DNA of 64,000 bases. Origin: Tolypeutes matacus (Eukaryota; Chordata; Mammalia; Cingulata; Chlamyphoridae). A program made the translations under genes and the position numbers. Where the stretch lies: positions 7,235,199 through 7,299,198 of the forward strand of contig JAKSZT010054457.1 of the NCBI GenBank assembly GCA_026826555.1. Reading direction: 5' to 3'. Positions 25,135 to 34,899 of the stretch are shown here, piece by piece (the stretch's first letter is position 1; each line of letters opens with the position of its first letter). The notes beneath the pieces were generated by a model that was given only the letters and a program-made list of their open reading frames with translations, was not told the origin of the DNA and did not search any database.

Positions 25135-25800
25135 TTAATTTAAACTTTTTATTTTAAGATATTTGTTGTTTCATATCAGTTATAAGAAATAATACAGAGG
25201 CATCACGTTTAATGTTTACCCAGTTTTTCCCAAGGCTAACATCTTCCAAAATTATAATACAATATCACAACCAGTAAAATAGCACAATGATATAGTCAAG
25301 ACACAGAACATTTCCATCTCCACAAGGATCCTTTGAGTTGACTTTTTACAGCCATCCCCACTTCCCTCCCTCCCTCCACCAACCCCTCCATTATCCCTGG
25401 TAACTACTAATCTGTTCTCCATTTCTATAATTTTTTCGTTTCAAGAATGTTATATATTAAGAGGTTAAAGGTTTTGTTTGTTTTTTGTTCATTATTATCA
25501 TTACTTGAGTAATGAAAATGCTCTAATAATGATCGAAGTGATGAAGACATGATTATGTGATTATATGAAATACCATTGATTATACACTTTGGATATTCTA
25601 TATTTTATTAATATGGATGAATAAAATTGATTTTAAAAATAATGTTATATAAATGGAATTACATTTTTTTTCACTCAGCATAATTCCCTGGAGATTCATC
25701 CAAGTTGTGTGTATCAATTGTTCACTCTTTTTCATTACTGAGTAGTATTACATGCTATGGATGTATCACATTTGTTTATTCATCTGTTGAAAGACATCTG
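25135..25800 (-). mobile_element. L1MA/MB-type 3' UTR (antisense), interrupted
   Basis: Read in reverse this is an old L1 3' UTR. The plus strand shows 'aacttttt' near the tail, 'ggtaactactaatctgttct', 'tttcactcagcataattcc' and 'tttgtttattcatctgttga' in the usual antisense order. A separate sense L1 tail is inserted at about 25455-25640. Confidence 0.75.
25455..25640 (+). mobile_element. Short L1 3' tail inserted into another L1
   Basis: 'gagtaatgaaaatgctct' to 'ggatgaataaaattgatttt' matches the last ~150 bp of an L1M 3' end in sense orientation, with a polyadenylation signal. The flanks repeat 'aatgttatata' (near 25447 and 25643), consistent with a target duplication. It is heavily 5'-truncated. 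Confidence 0.6.
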
Positions 25801-25933
25801 AATTGTTTCTACTAATTTGTTTTAAATTCTAAGTCAGTTAACATTTATCAAGAGTCTAATCTACGATCCCAATTCTCTACCTGTTTCTACAACCTTCCAG
25901 GGCTTTAGATCATCATGTTCCAGAAGAGCAATG

Positions 25934-27470
25934 CAGACATACCTCAGAGGTATTACAGGTTTGGTTCCAGACCACCACAATAAAGTGAATATCACAATAA
26001 GGCAAGTCACACGAATTTTTTGGTTTCTCTGTACATATAAAAGTTATGTTTACCCTATACTGTAGTCTATTAAGTGTACAATAGCAGTATGTCTGGGGAA
26101 AAAAAGCAATATGCATACCTTAATTTTAAAATGCTTTAAAAAATACTCCATTGCTAAAAAAAAATGCTAACCATCATCTGAGCCCTCAGTGAGTCATAAT
26201 ATTTGTGCTGGTGATGAGTCTTGCCTTGATGTTGATGGCTGCTGACTGATCAGGGTAATGTTTGCTGAATGTTGGAGTGGCTGTGGCAATTTCTTAAGAT
26301 AAAACAACAATGAAGTTTGCCACATCAATTGACTCTTCCTTTCACAAAATATTTCTTTGTAGCATTTTACCCACAGTAGAACTTATTTCAAATTTGGAGT
26401 CAATCCTCTTAACCCTGCCCCTGCTTTCTCAACTAAATTTAAGTAGTATTCTAAATTGTTTGTTGTCATTTCAGCAATGTTCACAGCATCTTCACATGGA
26501 ATAGACTCCATCTCAAGAAACTAATTTCTTTGCTCAACTACAAGAATCAACTCCTCAGCTGTTAAAGTTTTATCATGAGATTGCAGCAATTCAGTCATAT
26601 CTTCAGGCTCCACTTCTAATTCTAGTTCTCTTTCTGTTTTCATCACATTTACATTTACTTCCTCCACTGAAGTCTTGAACCGCTTGTATTAGTCTGCCAT
26701 AGGGGTGCTGATGCAAAGTACCAGAAATCTGTTGGCTTTTATAAAGGATATTTATTTGGGGGTAAAAGCTGACAGTTACAAAGCCCTAAAGAGTCCAACT
26801 CAAGGTTGATTTCTCACCAAAGTCAGTTACCACATGTTGAAATAAAATGGTCGCTGATCGCTGCATGGTCTCTCAGGGCTTCCTATATCAGTCTGGCATA
26901 GGGCTTGTTGTTTTCTGGCCTTCTTAGCTGCTTAGCTGCTCTGTTATGTTCTCTTCAGTTTTAAACTATCAGGAGATTGGCTCATCTCCGTTCAGGGCCT
27001 CAGGATCAAACATGACAAAGCTCTCTCCCTTCTTCTGTCTTCTTGAGTGAATGTCAGTTTCACTAAGGGGGCAGGGACTCAACCTGAGTCACACCTTACT
27101 GACATGGTTGAATCAAAAACCTAATCTTAACAGGTAATTTAATCAAAGATATTTCAGGTAAATGTAACACAATCAAGGGTGTCACACCCAGAGGAATAGA
27201 TTAATTTACAAACATAATCTTTCTCTTTTTGGGATTCATAAATAATCTCAAACTGCCACACCCCTTAAAGTCATCCATGAGGATGGGATCAACTTCTTCC
27301 AAACTTCTGTTTTAATGTTGATATTTTGACCTCCTCCCATGAGTCACTAATGTTCCTCATGGCATCTAGAGTGAGGAATCATTCCAGAAGGTTTTTAATT
27401 GACTTTCCCCAGATTCTTCAGAAGAATCATTTTCTTTGGCAGCTATAGCCTTAAGAAATGGCAACAGTAG
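25934..27470 (-). mobile_element. Tigger1-type mariner DNA transposon, split by a solo LTR
   Basis: Starts with a terminal repeat 'cagacatacctcagaggta' and continues with 'ggttccagaccaccacaata', 'aaccatcatctgagccctca' and 'cacttctaattctagttctc', the antisense order of the Tigger1 pogo-like element. The sequence breaks at 26684 and resumes at 27261 ('aaagtcatccatgagg'), with the LTR between. The transposase region is present only as degraded, frame-broken sequence, and the far end is missing. Confidence 0.85.
26685..27260 (-). mobile_element. Solo LTR inserted in Tigger1
   Basis: A 576-bp antisense LTR. The plus strand runs from 'tgtattagtctgccatag' to 'ctcaaactgccaca'. Flanks 'ccgct' (26680-26684) and 'cccct' (27261-27265) match at four of five positions. 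The reverse strand carries a polyadenylation signal ('cccaaataaatatcc') near its 3' end. Same family as 10228-10726 and 3366. Confidence 0.8.
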
Positions 27471-27993
27471 AGGGAAATTCACCTACGCTTATCCCAGAGA
27501 CAAAAACAAACAACAACAACAAAAACAAAAAAACAGTGAAAGAAACAAACTACAGTTTCTTTTGTGAGACTGGGGATTTCCAAAAGATGTCCATTCAACA
27601 TTTATTGAGTGGCCAAAATGCCAAACACCCTGTCTGGGGTATATAACAGTAATATAACATAGCTGTCAATCTTGAGAAATTACACTTTTTATATAGTGAA
27701 CAAGAACCCAAATGAAAAGAGCAGATGAAAATAATGAATGATCTTTACTGGTTAGTGATTGAATATTAAGAAGTATATTGTCAATTCTCACTGTCCTGAA
27801 TTTGTGATAATCAGGGTAGGTTAAACATTCGCTATATTAGAAACCATGCATTTTTCCCCAGACCTAGTTTTTCTCTGTAGGTATAGTTTTTAGAATGTTG
27901 GTGATAAACTAAGCCTGCTTTATTATATGACCATCCTGTATGGGAAATGACTATAACTCTAGGTATCTTTGGTTAACCTTAAGAGAGGAAGAG

Positions 27994-28668
27994 CAGGGGG
28001 ATGGATGTGGCTCAAATGGTTGAGCATCTGTCTCCCACATGGAGGGACCTGCGTTCCATCCCCAGGGTCTCCCGGTAAAAATTTTTAAAAAGATAAATAT
28101 AAAATGTGTGTGGGCCTTCAGGCCCCATGCGCAGGTGCGCCGTCAGGCCCTGCAAGCAGGTGAGCCCCCCAGGTCCTTTGCGCGGGTGTGTCGCCAGGCC
28201 CCGCAAGTGGGAGTACTGTCAGGCCCTGTGCATGGGTGCGCCACCAGGCCCCGTGAGTGGGTGTGCTGTCAGGCCCTGTGTGCGGGTGCACTGCCAGGCA
28301 TCATGAGTGGGCAAGCCCCCCAGGCCCCGTGCATGGGTGCGCTGCCAGGCACCAAAAGTGGGTGCGCTGCCAGACCCTGCGAACCACACAGCAAGTTGAT
28401 GATGTAACAGAAGAGTGACACAAGGGAGAGCCAAGATGAGATGTGCTGAAAAACCAGGAACTAAGGTGGCACAGAAGGTAGGATGCCTCTCTCCCACATT
28501 GGAGTATCCAAGATCAAATCCCAGTGAAGACAGGAGGAGAAGGATTACAAGAGCGGGCAGGAAATGGACACAGAGTTGCCCAGCGAATGGACACAAAAAC
28601 AGCAAAAATCGGGGGGGTTGGTTAAAAAATGGATAAAAGTAAATAAATACATCAATCCTTTAAAAAAA
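27994..28668 (+). mobile_element. DAS-type composite SINE with internal VNTR
   Basis: The 5' module is tRNA-derived (tRNA-Ala-like), with a pol III A-box 'tggctcaaatgg' at 28008-28019 and a B-box-like 'gcgttccatcc' at 28051-28061. An A-rich linker follows, then a GC-rich tandem array (28119-28393). A second tRNA-like module follows at about 28450-28540 ('ggtggcacagaaggtagg', 'aagatcaaatccc'), then a tail with 'gggcaggaaatggacacag' and an A-rich end. The same modules occur in reverse at 43824-44302. Matches the DAS-SINE type known from armadillo. Open frames through the array are translations of the repeat. Confidence 0.8.
28119..28393 (+). repeat. 25-bp VNTR, 11 units, inside the DAS-SINE
   Basis: Units of the type 'ccaggccccgtgagtggg' plus 7 bp begin near 28119, 28144, 28169, 28194, 28219, 28244, 28269, 28294, 28319, 28344 and 28369. 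The spacing is an almost exact 25 bp. The array is far more GC-rich than the surroundings. Confidence 0.9.
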
Positions 28669-28969
28669 AGGTATAGGGGAGTAAGATACAGACTATAGTT
28701 AGTAGTAATGCTTTGACGATGTTCTTTCATAATTTGTTAACAAATGTTTCACAACAGTGCAAAGTATTTGTGGTGGAGTGATGTGTGGGAGCCCTGTATG
28801 ATGTTATGCATGTTTGTTTTGTAAGTTCACAAAGTTTACTGAACACATAGTTTATGTATGTTCATGTATGAATGATATACTTCAATAAATTGCTTGAAAA
28901 AAAAAAAGAAGTATATTGTCACATAGTCTGGAAACTTCAACCTTTCAACCTTTTTAATAACAGAGCTCC

Positions 28970-29430
28970 AAAGTCAGTGTCAATACTTGGGAGAGGCATG
29001 GGGCATATATGTATATATAAATATGTGTAATTATTTATATTATAATACGGATCCATATATAAGTATATTCCAACAAGCATAAAGAAATGTTTTGCTCCAA
29101 GAAGTAAGGGGGAAATGAGGAAAAAAAATTTCCATTGAGTCTGATTATCACAAAATCTATAGAAATATAAAGGTTTCAGACAGTTAGAAGGCCATAAAGA
29201 TAGTTTCTCCTCCTAACTATGAACCTCTGATAATTAATAGGAGGCAAGTAATGGAAATAGTAACACTATTTATTTGAACAATCCAAACAGAAGTGGAGTG
29301 ATGGCTTCTAAAGAAAATGGCAGGCCACTAAGTTCTGAATATTTCACAGAGAATTAAAGTATTGTAATTTTTATATTTTCCTCATCATTCAATTTAAATT
29401 ATTTTGTTAATTAATTAGTTTGATCATAAA
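28970..29430. other. Unassigned AT-rich sequence
   Basis: A 'tatatgtatatataaatatg' patch near 29007-29060; nothing else recognised. Confidence 0.4.
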
Positions 29431-29580
29431 AATAATAATACTTTCTAAGATGTATTGAATACTATACTTATGTGTCATACACTGTGGTAAGCTCTTTATA
29501 TGCTTTAAATTATCTTATTCCTCACTACAGCTCTTTAAGGTTATTTTATTATCCACAATTTGCAATTGAGGAAATAGCAT
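29430..29580 (-). repeat. MIR SINE (antisense)
   Basis: 'tgtgtcatacactgtggtaag' and 'caatttgcaattgaggaaat' follow antisense MIR order. Confidence 0.65.
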
Positions 29581-29589
29581 TTAGGAGGG

Positions 29590-29885
29590 TTGTATTGGTT
29601 TCCCATTGCTGCCATAACAAATTACCACAAATTTGGTGGCTGAAAACAATGGAAATTTAGTCTCTCACAGTTTGGAGGCTGAAAACCAAGGACATCTGTC
29701 ATTGGATTTAGCTCCTACCTAGATAATCCAGGAAGAACTCATCATGAAATTCTTAATTTAGTTACATCTGGAAATACACTTATTCCAAAGAAGGTCAATT
29801 TCACAGGGTCCAGGGATTAGGAAGTAGACATATTTTTGGGGGGCTGGGACCCACTTCAGAGGCTAAACATACTGCATAGGTCCCC
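29590..29885 (-). mobile_element. Antisense LTR-like repeat
   Basis: 'ttgtattggtttcccattgctgccataacaaattaccac' type start followed by 'gtggctgaaaacaatgg' and 'cacagtttggaggctg' is a common mammalian repeat whose first bases are the reverse of an LTR 3' terminus. Subfamily not determined. Confidence 0.55.
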
Positions 29886-31090
29886 AAGACCACACCCATA
29901 CTAAGGGTCAAATTCCAACTGTCTGACCCCAGGACATATGCTCTCAACCCATCATTATTCATACCTAACCCCTGACAAATTATTAGAAAGAATATTAATT
30001 AGTTAGGAAATATTCTAAGTACTTAATATGTGATATATGAAAAGCATTAAGAAAATGCTATTTTTTACCTTTCTTAAAAGACAATAAGTTCAAAACTATT
30101 GAATATGAATTGTACGTGTTTTCCTGAATGTGATTTATCTCATTTAGAAAATACTGGAATGGTCACATCATCTTTCAATCTTTTCAGATTATGTTGCTTC
30201 ATTATTATTTAGTTGGTTTAAATCCAAATGGACAATCCTGACAATAAATTGCATGTTTGTGGCTGTAATGGCTGTACTATTCAATCAGAAAGCTACAATA
30301 TTCTTATCCTAACACTGTAGGCAAGTCTCTGCATAGGTTCCATTGAATGCTCTGGAAGAATCACAATTTGGGGAGGGGAAAGGAAGGAGTTGCTAACTGC
30401 TGCACGTTTTTCCCCAAGTTTTCTTATCTTCTATTTTTGAGTTATGAATTAGATAAGAATATACTATGGCTGTTGAAACAGTTTCTTGAAGATTTTAAAG
30501 ATGCTATATCCAATAGCTTTTAGATGATCCATTAATTGTGGAGGAAAACGGGAAAGAATAATAGTCTTTTGACTCCATTTGTCTAAAAGAGATATTCATC
30601 CTCTGAATGATTGCGTAATGATAGTACATTATCAACCCTACTCTTTAATGGTCCATAACAAAATAAAATACAAGCCTGAGGAGCATAAGACCCAGCACAA
30701 AATCACAGCTACCTGTTCTGAGCACCATTAAAGCAAATGAGAAAATAGACACTTTTCTAAGGAATTAATTTGTGTGAAAGACAGCCAACCGGAACTCTTT
30801 TGGCAGAGGTATCCTTTTTCTAAACATCTTGTTATTGCTTTGGGCACAGAAAACATATTTGCATGCAGCAGTCATTTAGTAAATAAGTCAAAAATAAAGA
30901 GTGCAAGATATGGTCTTTCAAACCCAGAGACTGCAACTAAACTAAGCACAGTTCAGGTACAAATATAGAATTTTCAAACCATATTAAAAAGGACCATTAT
31001 CTTTTTTATAGATTTTGTAGCAGCTTACAGAACTTTTGTTACTCAGCTTTGACTGGTAAGATATTTTTGTTTTCTTTCCTATTACAGATC
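29886..31090. other. Unassigned sequence
   Basis: No gene or confident repeat. The open frame at 30774-30968 has no family resemblance. Confidence 0.4.
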
Positions 31091-31099
31091 AAGATATTC

Positions 31100-31690
31100 T
31101 ATGTAAGTGTTCATCTTGCATAGTGTGTATCTCGGAGGGTGGAGACCCACACAATAAAAAGAAAATATTAAACTCCCATCCTGGGGAGTCCTGCTATGTT
31201 CTCAATTAGAGGGATAAGAATCCCTTGAGAACATAGGCAGTGGCTGATATAAGAAAACAGACCAATATGTCAAGACTTCAATATTACTGTAAATAACGGA
31301 ATCTTACTGTCAAAAATTGAAATGTAGTAGTTACCATAGGTCCCAAGGGGAGAGGGAGGGAAGCTTAGAATAGATGGAACATAGGGTATTTTTAGGACAT
31401 TAGAATTGTTCTGCATGATCTTGCAATAATATACAGGCCATTTTAAATTTCATCAAAACCTATAAAAGTCTATGATCCAAAATATGAACCATAATGTAAG
31501 CCAATAACCATAGTTAGTAGCAATGCTTCAATGTTTATGTATCAATTGTAACAAATGTACCATCCTCATGTAAAATGTTATTAATAGGGGAGAGGGGAAA
31601 GGGGGGAGGCCATTGGGTATATGGGAATCCCCTATATTTTTTGTGTGACTTTTCTGTAACCTAAAGCTTCTTTAAATATAAAATGAAAAA
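31100..31690 (+). mobile_element. ORF-less repeat with L1-like 3' end, copy B (internally deleted)
   Basis: Shares its first ~180 bp ('gagacccacacaataaaaag', 'gcagtggctgatataag') and its last ~380 bp ('taccataggtcccaagg', 'gttctgcatgatcttgcaat', 'atgggaatcccctatatttt') with copies A and C. It lacks about 900 bp of middle sequence; the deletion falls near 31315. Ends in an A-rich tail at about 31690. Confidence 0.65.
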
Positions 31691-32004
31691 AATAAGACAC
31701 TGGTAATATACAGAAGAAAATGTCACTGAACATACAAGACAATAGATCTTACAGTAATGAAAGACACAATGTCTAAAAAATTTTAATATTATTTCAAATT
31801 TTAAAATTTTTTTGTATTTTATTTGTTATTTTAAAAGCTATTATTTCATTTTCTTATTAATTTTATTTGGCTATTTTGTTGCCTTCACTTTTAGAAAGGT
31901 TTTGGATCACAGAAAGGTCACAACAGTGGCAGGGGAGGATCACAGGTGTGAAGTGTTGGTGATGGGGGGATGTATGGGGAGGGATGCACCTGGGGCATGC
32001 CTCT
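31691..32004 (+). other. AT-rich spacer and 5' flank of copy C
   Basis: Joins copies B and C. From about 31890 ('ggatcacagaaaggtcacaac', 'gtgttggtgatggggggatg') the sequence may already belong to the 5' part of copy C. Confidence 0.4.
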
Positions 32005-33490
32005 AAGGCATATATATGATCAGGGATTCATAAGGCATTGTCTCGATGGGTGAAGACCTACACAATAATCAAAAGAATATTGAATTCCCATCCAGGGAAG
32101 TTTTGATACATTCTCTAATAGGACAGCAAGAATCCCCTGAGTATAAAGGCAGTGCCTAGTAAAGGAAGACAGACCATTATGCCAGGCCCTTGATATCAAT
32201 GATTGTACTCATTAATATTTTCTTGTGAAATTTAAAACTTAGCCTAGAATTATATATTGCCTAAAAGTAACCTCCTGAAAGCCTTCTTGTTGCTCAAATT
32301 TGGCCTCTTTCTAAGCCAAATTCAGCATATAAACACACTGCCTTCCCCCTGGCATGGGACATGATTCCTGGGTATGAGCCTCCCTGGCACTGAGGGATTA
32401 TTACCAAGTGCCAACTAGCAATGCATCTGGAAAAAGACCTTGATCAAAATGGGAACATATAAAATATAAATGAGTTTTTATGGCTAAGAGATTTCAAAAG
32501 TGAGTCAGGAGGTCATTCCAGAGGTTATATTTATGCATGTCTCAGCAGGATCTCATTGATTGCCACAGTAAACAGTGCTTCAAACAGTGGGGCTCCCAAG
32601 CGCTCTAGAGACATCCAGACACTATAAGCAGGGCAGACAAGCTCAGGAATTCAGCACCCTGTCAGTGGACCTTATGTTGGAATTTATACTCCCCAGTGTA
32701 ACAGAGTTAGACTCATTTATAGTTTCCCTACACGTGGCTCTTCTGCCCCTTTTATTTGAACCTATAATTAACACTATACTTGTTAAATATATGTCCCAGA
32801 TACTTAAATCTTTGGTCTGTTCATGTGCCAATTAAACTCTGAATCTCAGCAGATTTGCAACACCCACTCTCCAATTCATTGCACTCACCCAGGACAAGTA
32901 GCAAGGAGATGTTGATGGATAATGCCCATACCAAGGAACAGAGAGTATCTGCAACTGCAAGTAAGATATTTCCATCCATCTGCCCTATGGGAACTAAGCG
33001 CCCTCTTAATTAGAAACAGAGTGGGCATCACCATCCCCAAATCCTTAAAATTGGGCAAGGACTTATTATTAGTTTATTATAAACTTATTAATGTTCAAGC
33101 AATGGAAGAACTTTTATCATTGATATACAGTAGTGGCCACCAGAAGTTCTGAGGAGAGGAAGAGGGAAGAATAGGTGTAATATGCAGACATTTTCAGGAC
33201 ATTGGAATTTTCCTGCATGATGTTGCAATGACAGATACAGGCCATTATTTATTTTGTCATAACTACAAAATTATGTGTGACAGAGTATAAACTGTAATGT
33301 AAACTATAGTCCGTGGTTAGTAGCAATGCTTCAATATGTGTTCATCAATTGTAACAAATGTACCACACTAATGAAAGATGTTAATGGGAAAGTGTGGGAA
33401 GGGTAGGGGGTGGGGCATATGGGAATCCCCTATATTTTTTATGTAACTTTTATGTAATCCAAAGCTTCTTTAAAAATAAAAAGAAAATTT
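32005..33490 (+). mobile_element. ORF-less ~1.45-kb repeat with L1-like 3' end, copy C
   Basis: The most complete sense copy. Landmarks: 'gaagacctacacaataatc', 'agccaaattcagcatataa', 'ggcatgggacatgattcc', 'gtgagtcaggaggtcattcc', 'cgctctagagacatccagac', 'atcaattgtaacaaatgtac', then 'catatgggaatcccctatat' and an A-rich tail. No reading frame is conserved among the three copies, so it is probably non-coding and mobilised by L1 machinery. Confidence 0.7.
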
Positions 33491-33680
33491 AAAAACACCA
33501 AAAATAAAAAGATATTCTTACAAGATGTCAGCACTTTAACTGCATTATTTCAAGGCACCTTCATTTTTATTATCCCATTTGTCTATAATAATAATAATAT
33601 GATGTTAAGAAGAAAGCAATTGATCAAAAATAGTCATTATTAAGCTATTTACTTAGCCATCCCTGAGGTAGATAAAATAA

Positions 33681-33815
33681 GAGAAAGAAAGGAAGGAAAG
33701 AAAGAAAGGAAGGAAGGAAAGGGAGGGAGGGAGGGAGGAAGGAAGGAAGGAAGGAAGGAAGGAAGGAAGGAAGGAAGGAAGGAAGGAAGGAAGGAAGGAA
33801 GGAAGGAAGGAAGGA

Positions 33816-33898
<83 letters not shown>

Positions 33899-34090
33899 GG
33901 AAAGAAAGAAAGAAAAGAAAAGAAAAGAGAGAGGAAGGAAGGAAGGAAGGAAGGAAGGAAGGAAGGAAGGAAGGAAGGAAGGAAGGAAGGAAGGAAAGAA
34001 GGAAGAGGAAGAGAGGAAGGAAGGAAGGAAGGAAGGAAGGAAGGAAGGAAGGAAGGATGGAAGGAAGGAGGGAGGGAAGAGAAAAGGAGG
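33681..34090 (+). repeat. Large (GGAA)n/(GAAA)n microsatellite
   Basis: About 400 bp of pure-purine tetranucleotides: GGAA runs at roughly 33730-33810, a GAAA run at 33813-33897, GGAA again at 33935-34000 and at 34015-34060, with GGGA variants at the edges. The 211-codon open frame on the minus strand (PSFL repeats) is a translation of this array and not a gene. Confidence 0.97.
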
Positions 34091-34319
34091 GAGGGAGGAA
34101 GTGTGGAAATGTAGAAGGAAGGAAGAGTGGAAAGAAGGAAAGAGCACAGACTGGATATAATTAAATACTAAATATGTGGCAGAGAAAGTAATGTAGGAAG
34201 CAGTAGTGAACAAAGACTTCATAGGGGAAGTAGGGAGACTTGAACTCGGCCTTGAAGTTTGAGAAAGGCAGAAGACTTCCCAGCACAAAGAAAGGCAAAA
34301 AGGTGGGAATGGACATGTG

Positions 34320-34410
34320 TATGTTTGCTCACTTATTTATCCTAATACGTAGCATAATATTTAGCACATAGATGAACACTCAGTGAATATTTTTGGATTG
34401 TTAAATGATG
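34320..34410 (+). repeat. L2-like 3' end fragment
   Basis: 'tagcacatagatgaacactcagtgaatatttttggat' type end resembles the L2 3' terminus. Confidence 0.45.
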
Positions 34411-34587
34411 AATAACATATGCAGATAAAATTGTTGTAAGCATAGCACTGAATCTTAAAGGCTTCTGAACTACTTGGAGATCTTTAAAGTGACACAGTAA
34501 GCACGGAAGTATGTGTAAATATGCCAGTGCACCCCCAAGAGTGGCAATGACATTGCTGGAGCATGGACATAGCCAGACTTTTAATTC

Positions 34588-34880
34588 TTTTTTTTTTTTT
34601 TTTTTTATTATGGGTAAAAATCAAAATTCTCACAATACATACAAACATTTGCAAAATGATATATAAATATATATGCATATATGTGTATTTGCTTACAAAA
34701 ATGTTGTTTATATATAAACATATATGCCACACTTGTGGGAGATGTTTGTGTGGGACGTGGTGGGAGGTGTGGGAGGTGGGCAACATGGGAATCCCAGGGG
34801 GTTCTGTGTAATATTTTCGATAATCTAAGCACCTCTTAAAATATATTTATATATATATATATAAATTTTTAAAAAATTAA
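34588..34880. mobile_element. L1-type 3' end fragment with internal inversion
   Basis: Begins with a 19-base T-run (34588-34606). The first arm (34607-34705) matches 39366-39465 directly. From about 34727 to 34843 the sequence matches the reverse complement of 39488-39604. An AT-rich stretch separates the two arms, and the fragment ends in (AT)n and A-runs. This is the layout of a 5'-inverted L1-type insertion in antisense orientation. Confidence 0.65.
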
Positions 34881-34899
34881 AAAAAAAAGAAGTGGAAAA

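Larger units (their letters stand above)
27784..28905 (+). mobile_element. Young 5'-truncated L1 insertion with perfect 16-bp TSD
   Basis: The identical 16-mer 'aagaagtatattgtca' occurs at 27768-27783 and 28906-28921. The inserted DNA ends in 'tcaataaattgcttg' plus an A-run. Its 3' part ('gtatgatgttatgcatgtttgttttgtaagttcac' region) matches, in reverse, the 3' end of the near-full-length L1 at 40116-47490. It is therefore a sense, 5'-truncated copy of that subfamily. A DAS-SINE interrupts it at about 27994-28668. Confidence 0.8.

Noticed and set aside
28008..28075. tRNA gene
   Set aside because: A- and B-box-like sequences are present, but the cloverleaf is degenerate and the unit is part of a SINE with a tail and VNTR.
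28119..28393. CRISPR-like regular repeats
   Set aside because: The units are contiguous with no unique spacers, lie inside a SINE and the genome is mammalian.
28039..28605. Overlapping GC-rich open frames on both strands
   Set aside because: They follow the 25-bp VNTR of the DAS-SINE. Because 25 is not a multiple of three, the repeat cycles through frames and gives protein-like strings without coding meaning.
33653..34288. 211-codon open frame on the minus strand
   Set aside because: It is a translation of the GGAA/GAAA microsatellite and contains only Pro-Ser-Phe-Leu repeats.
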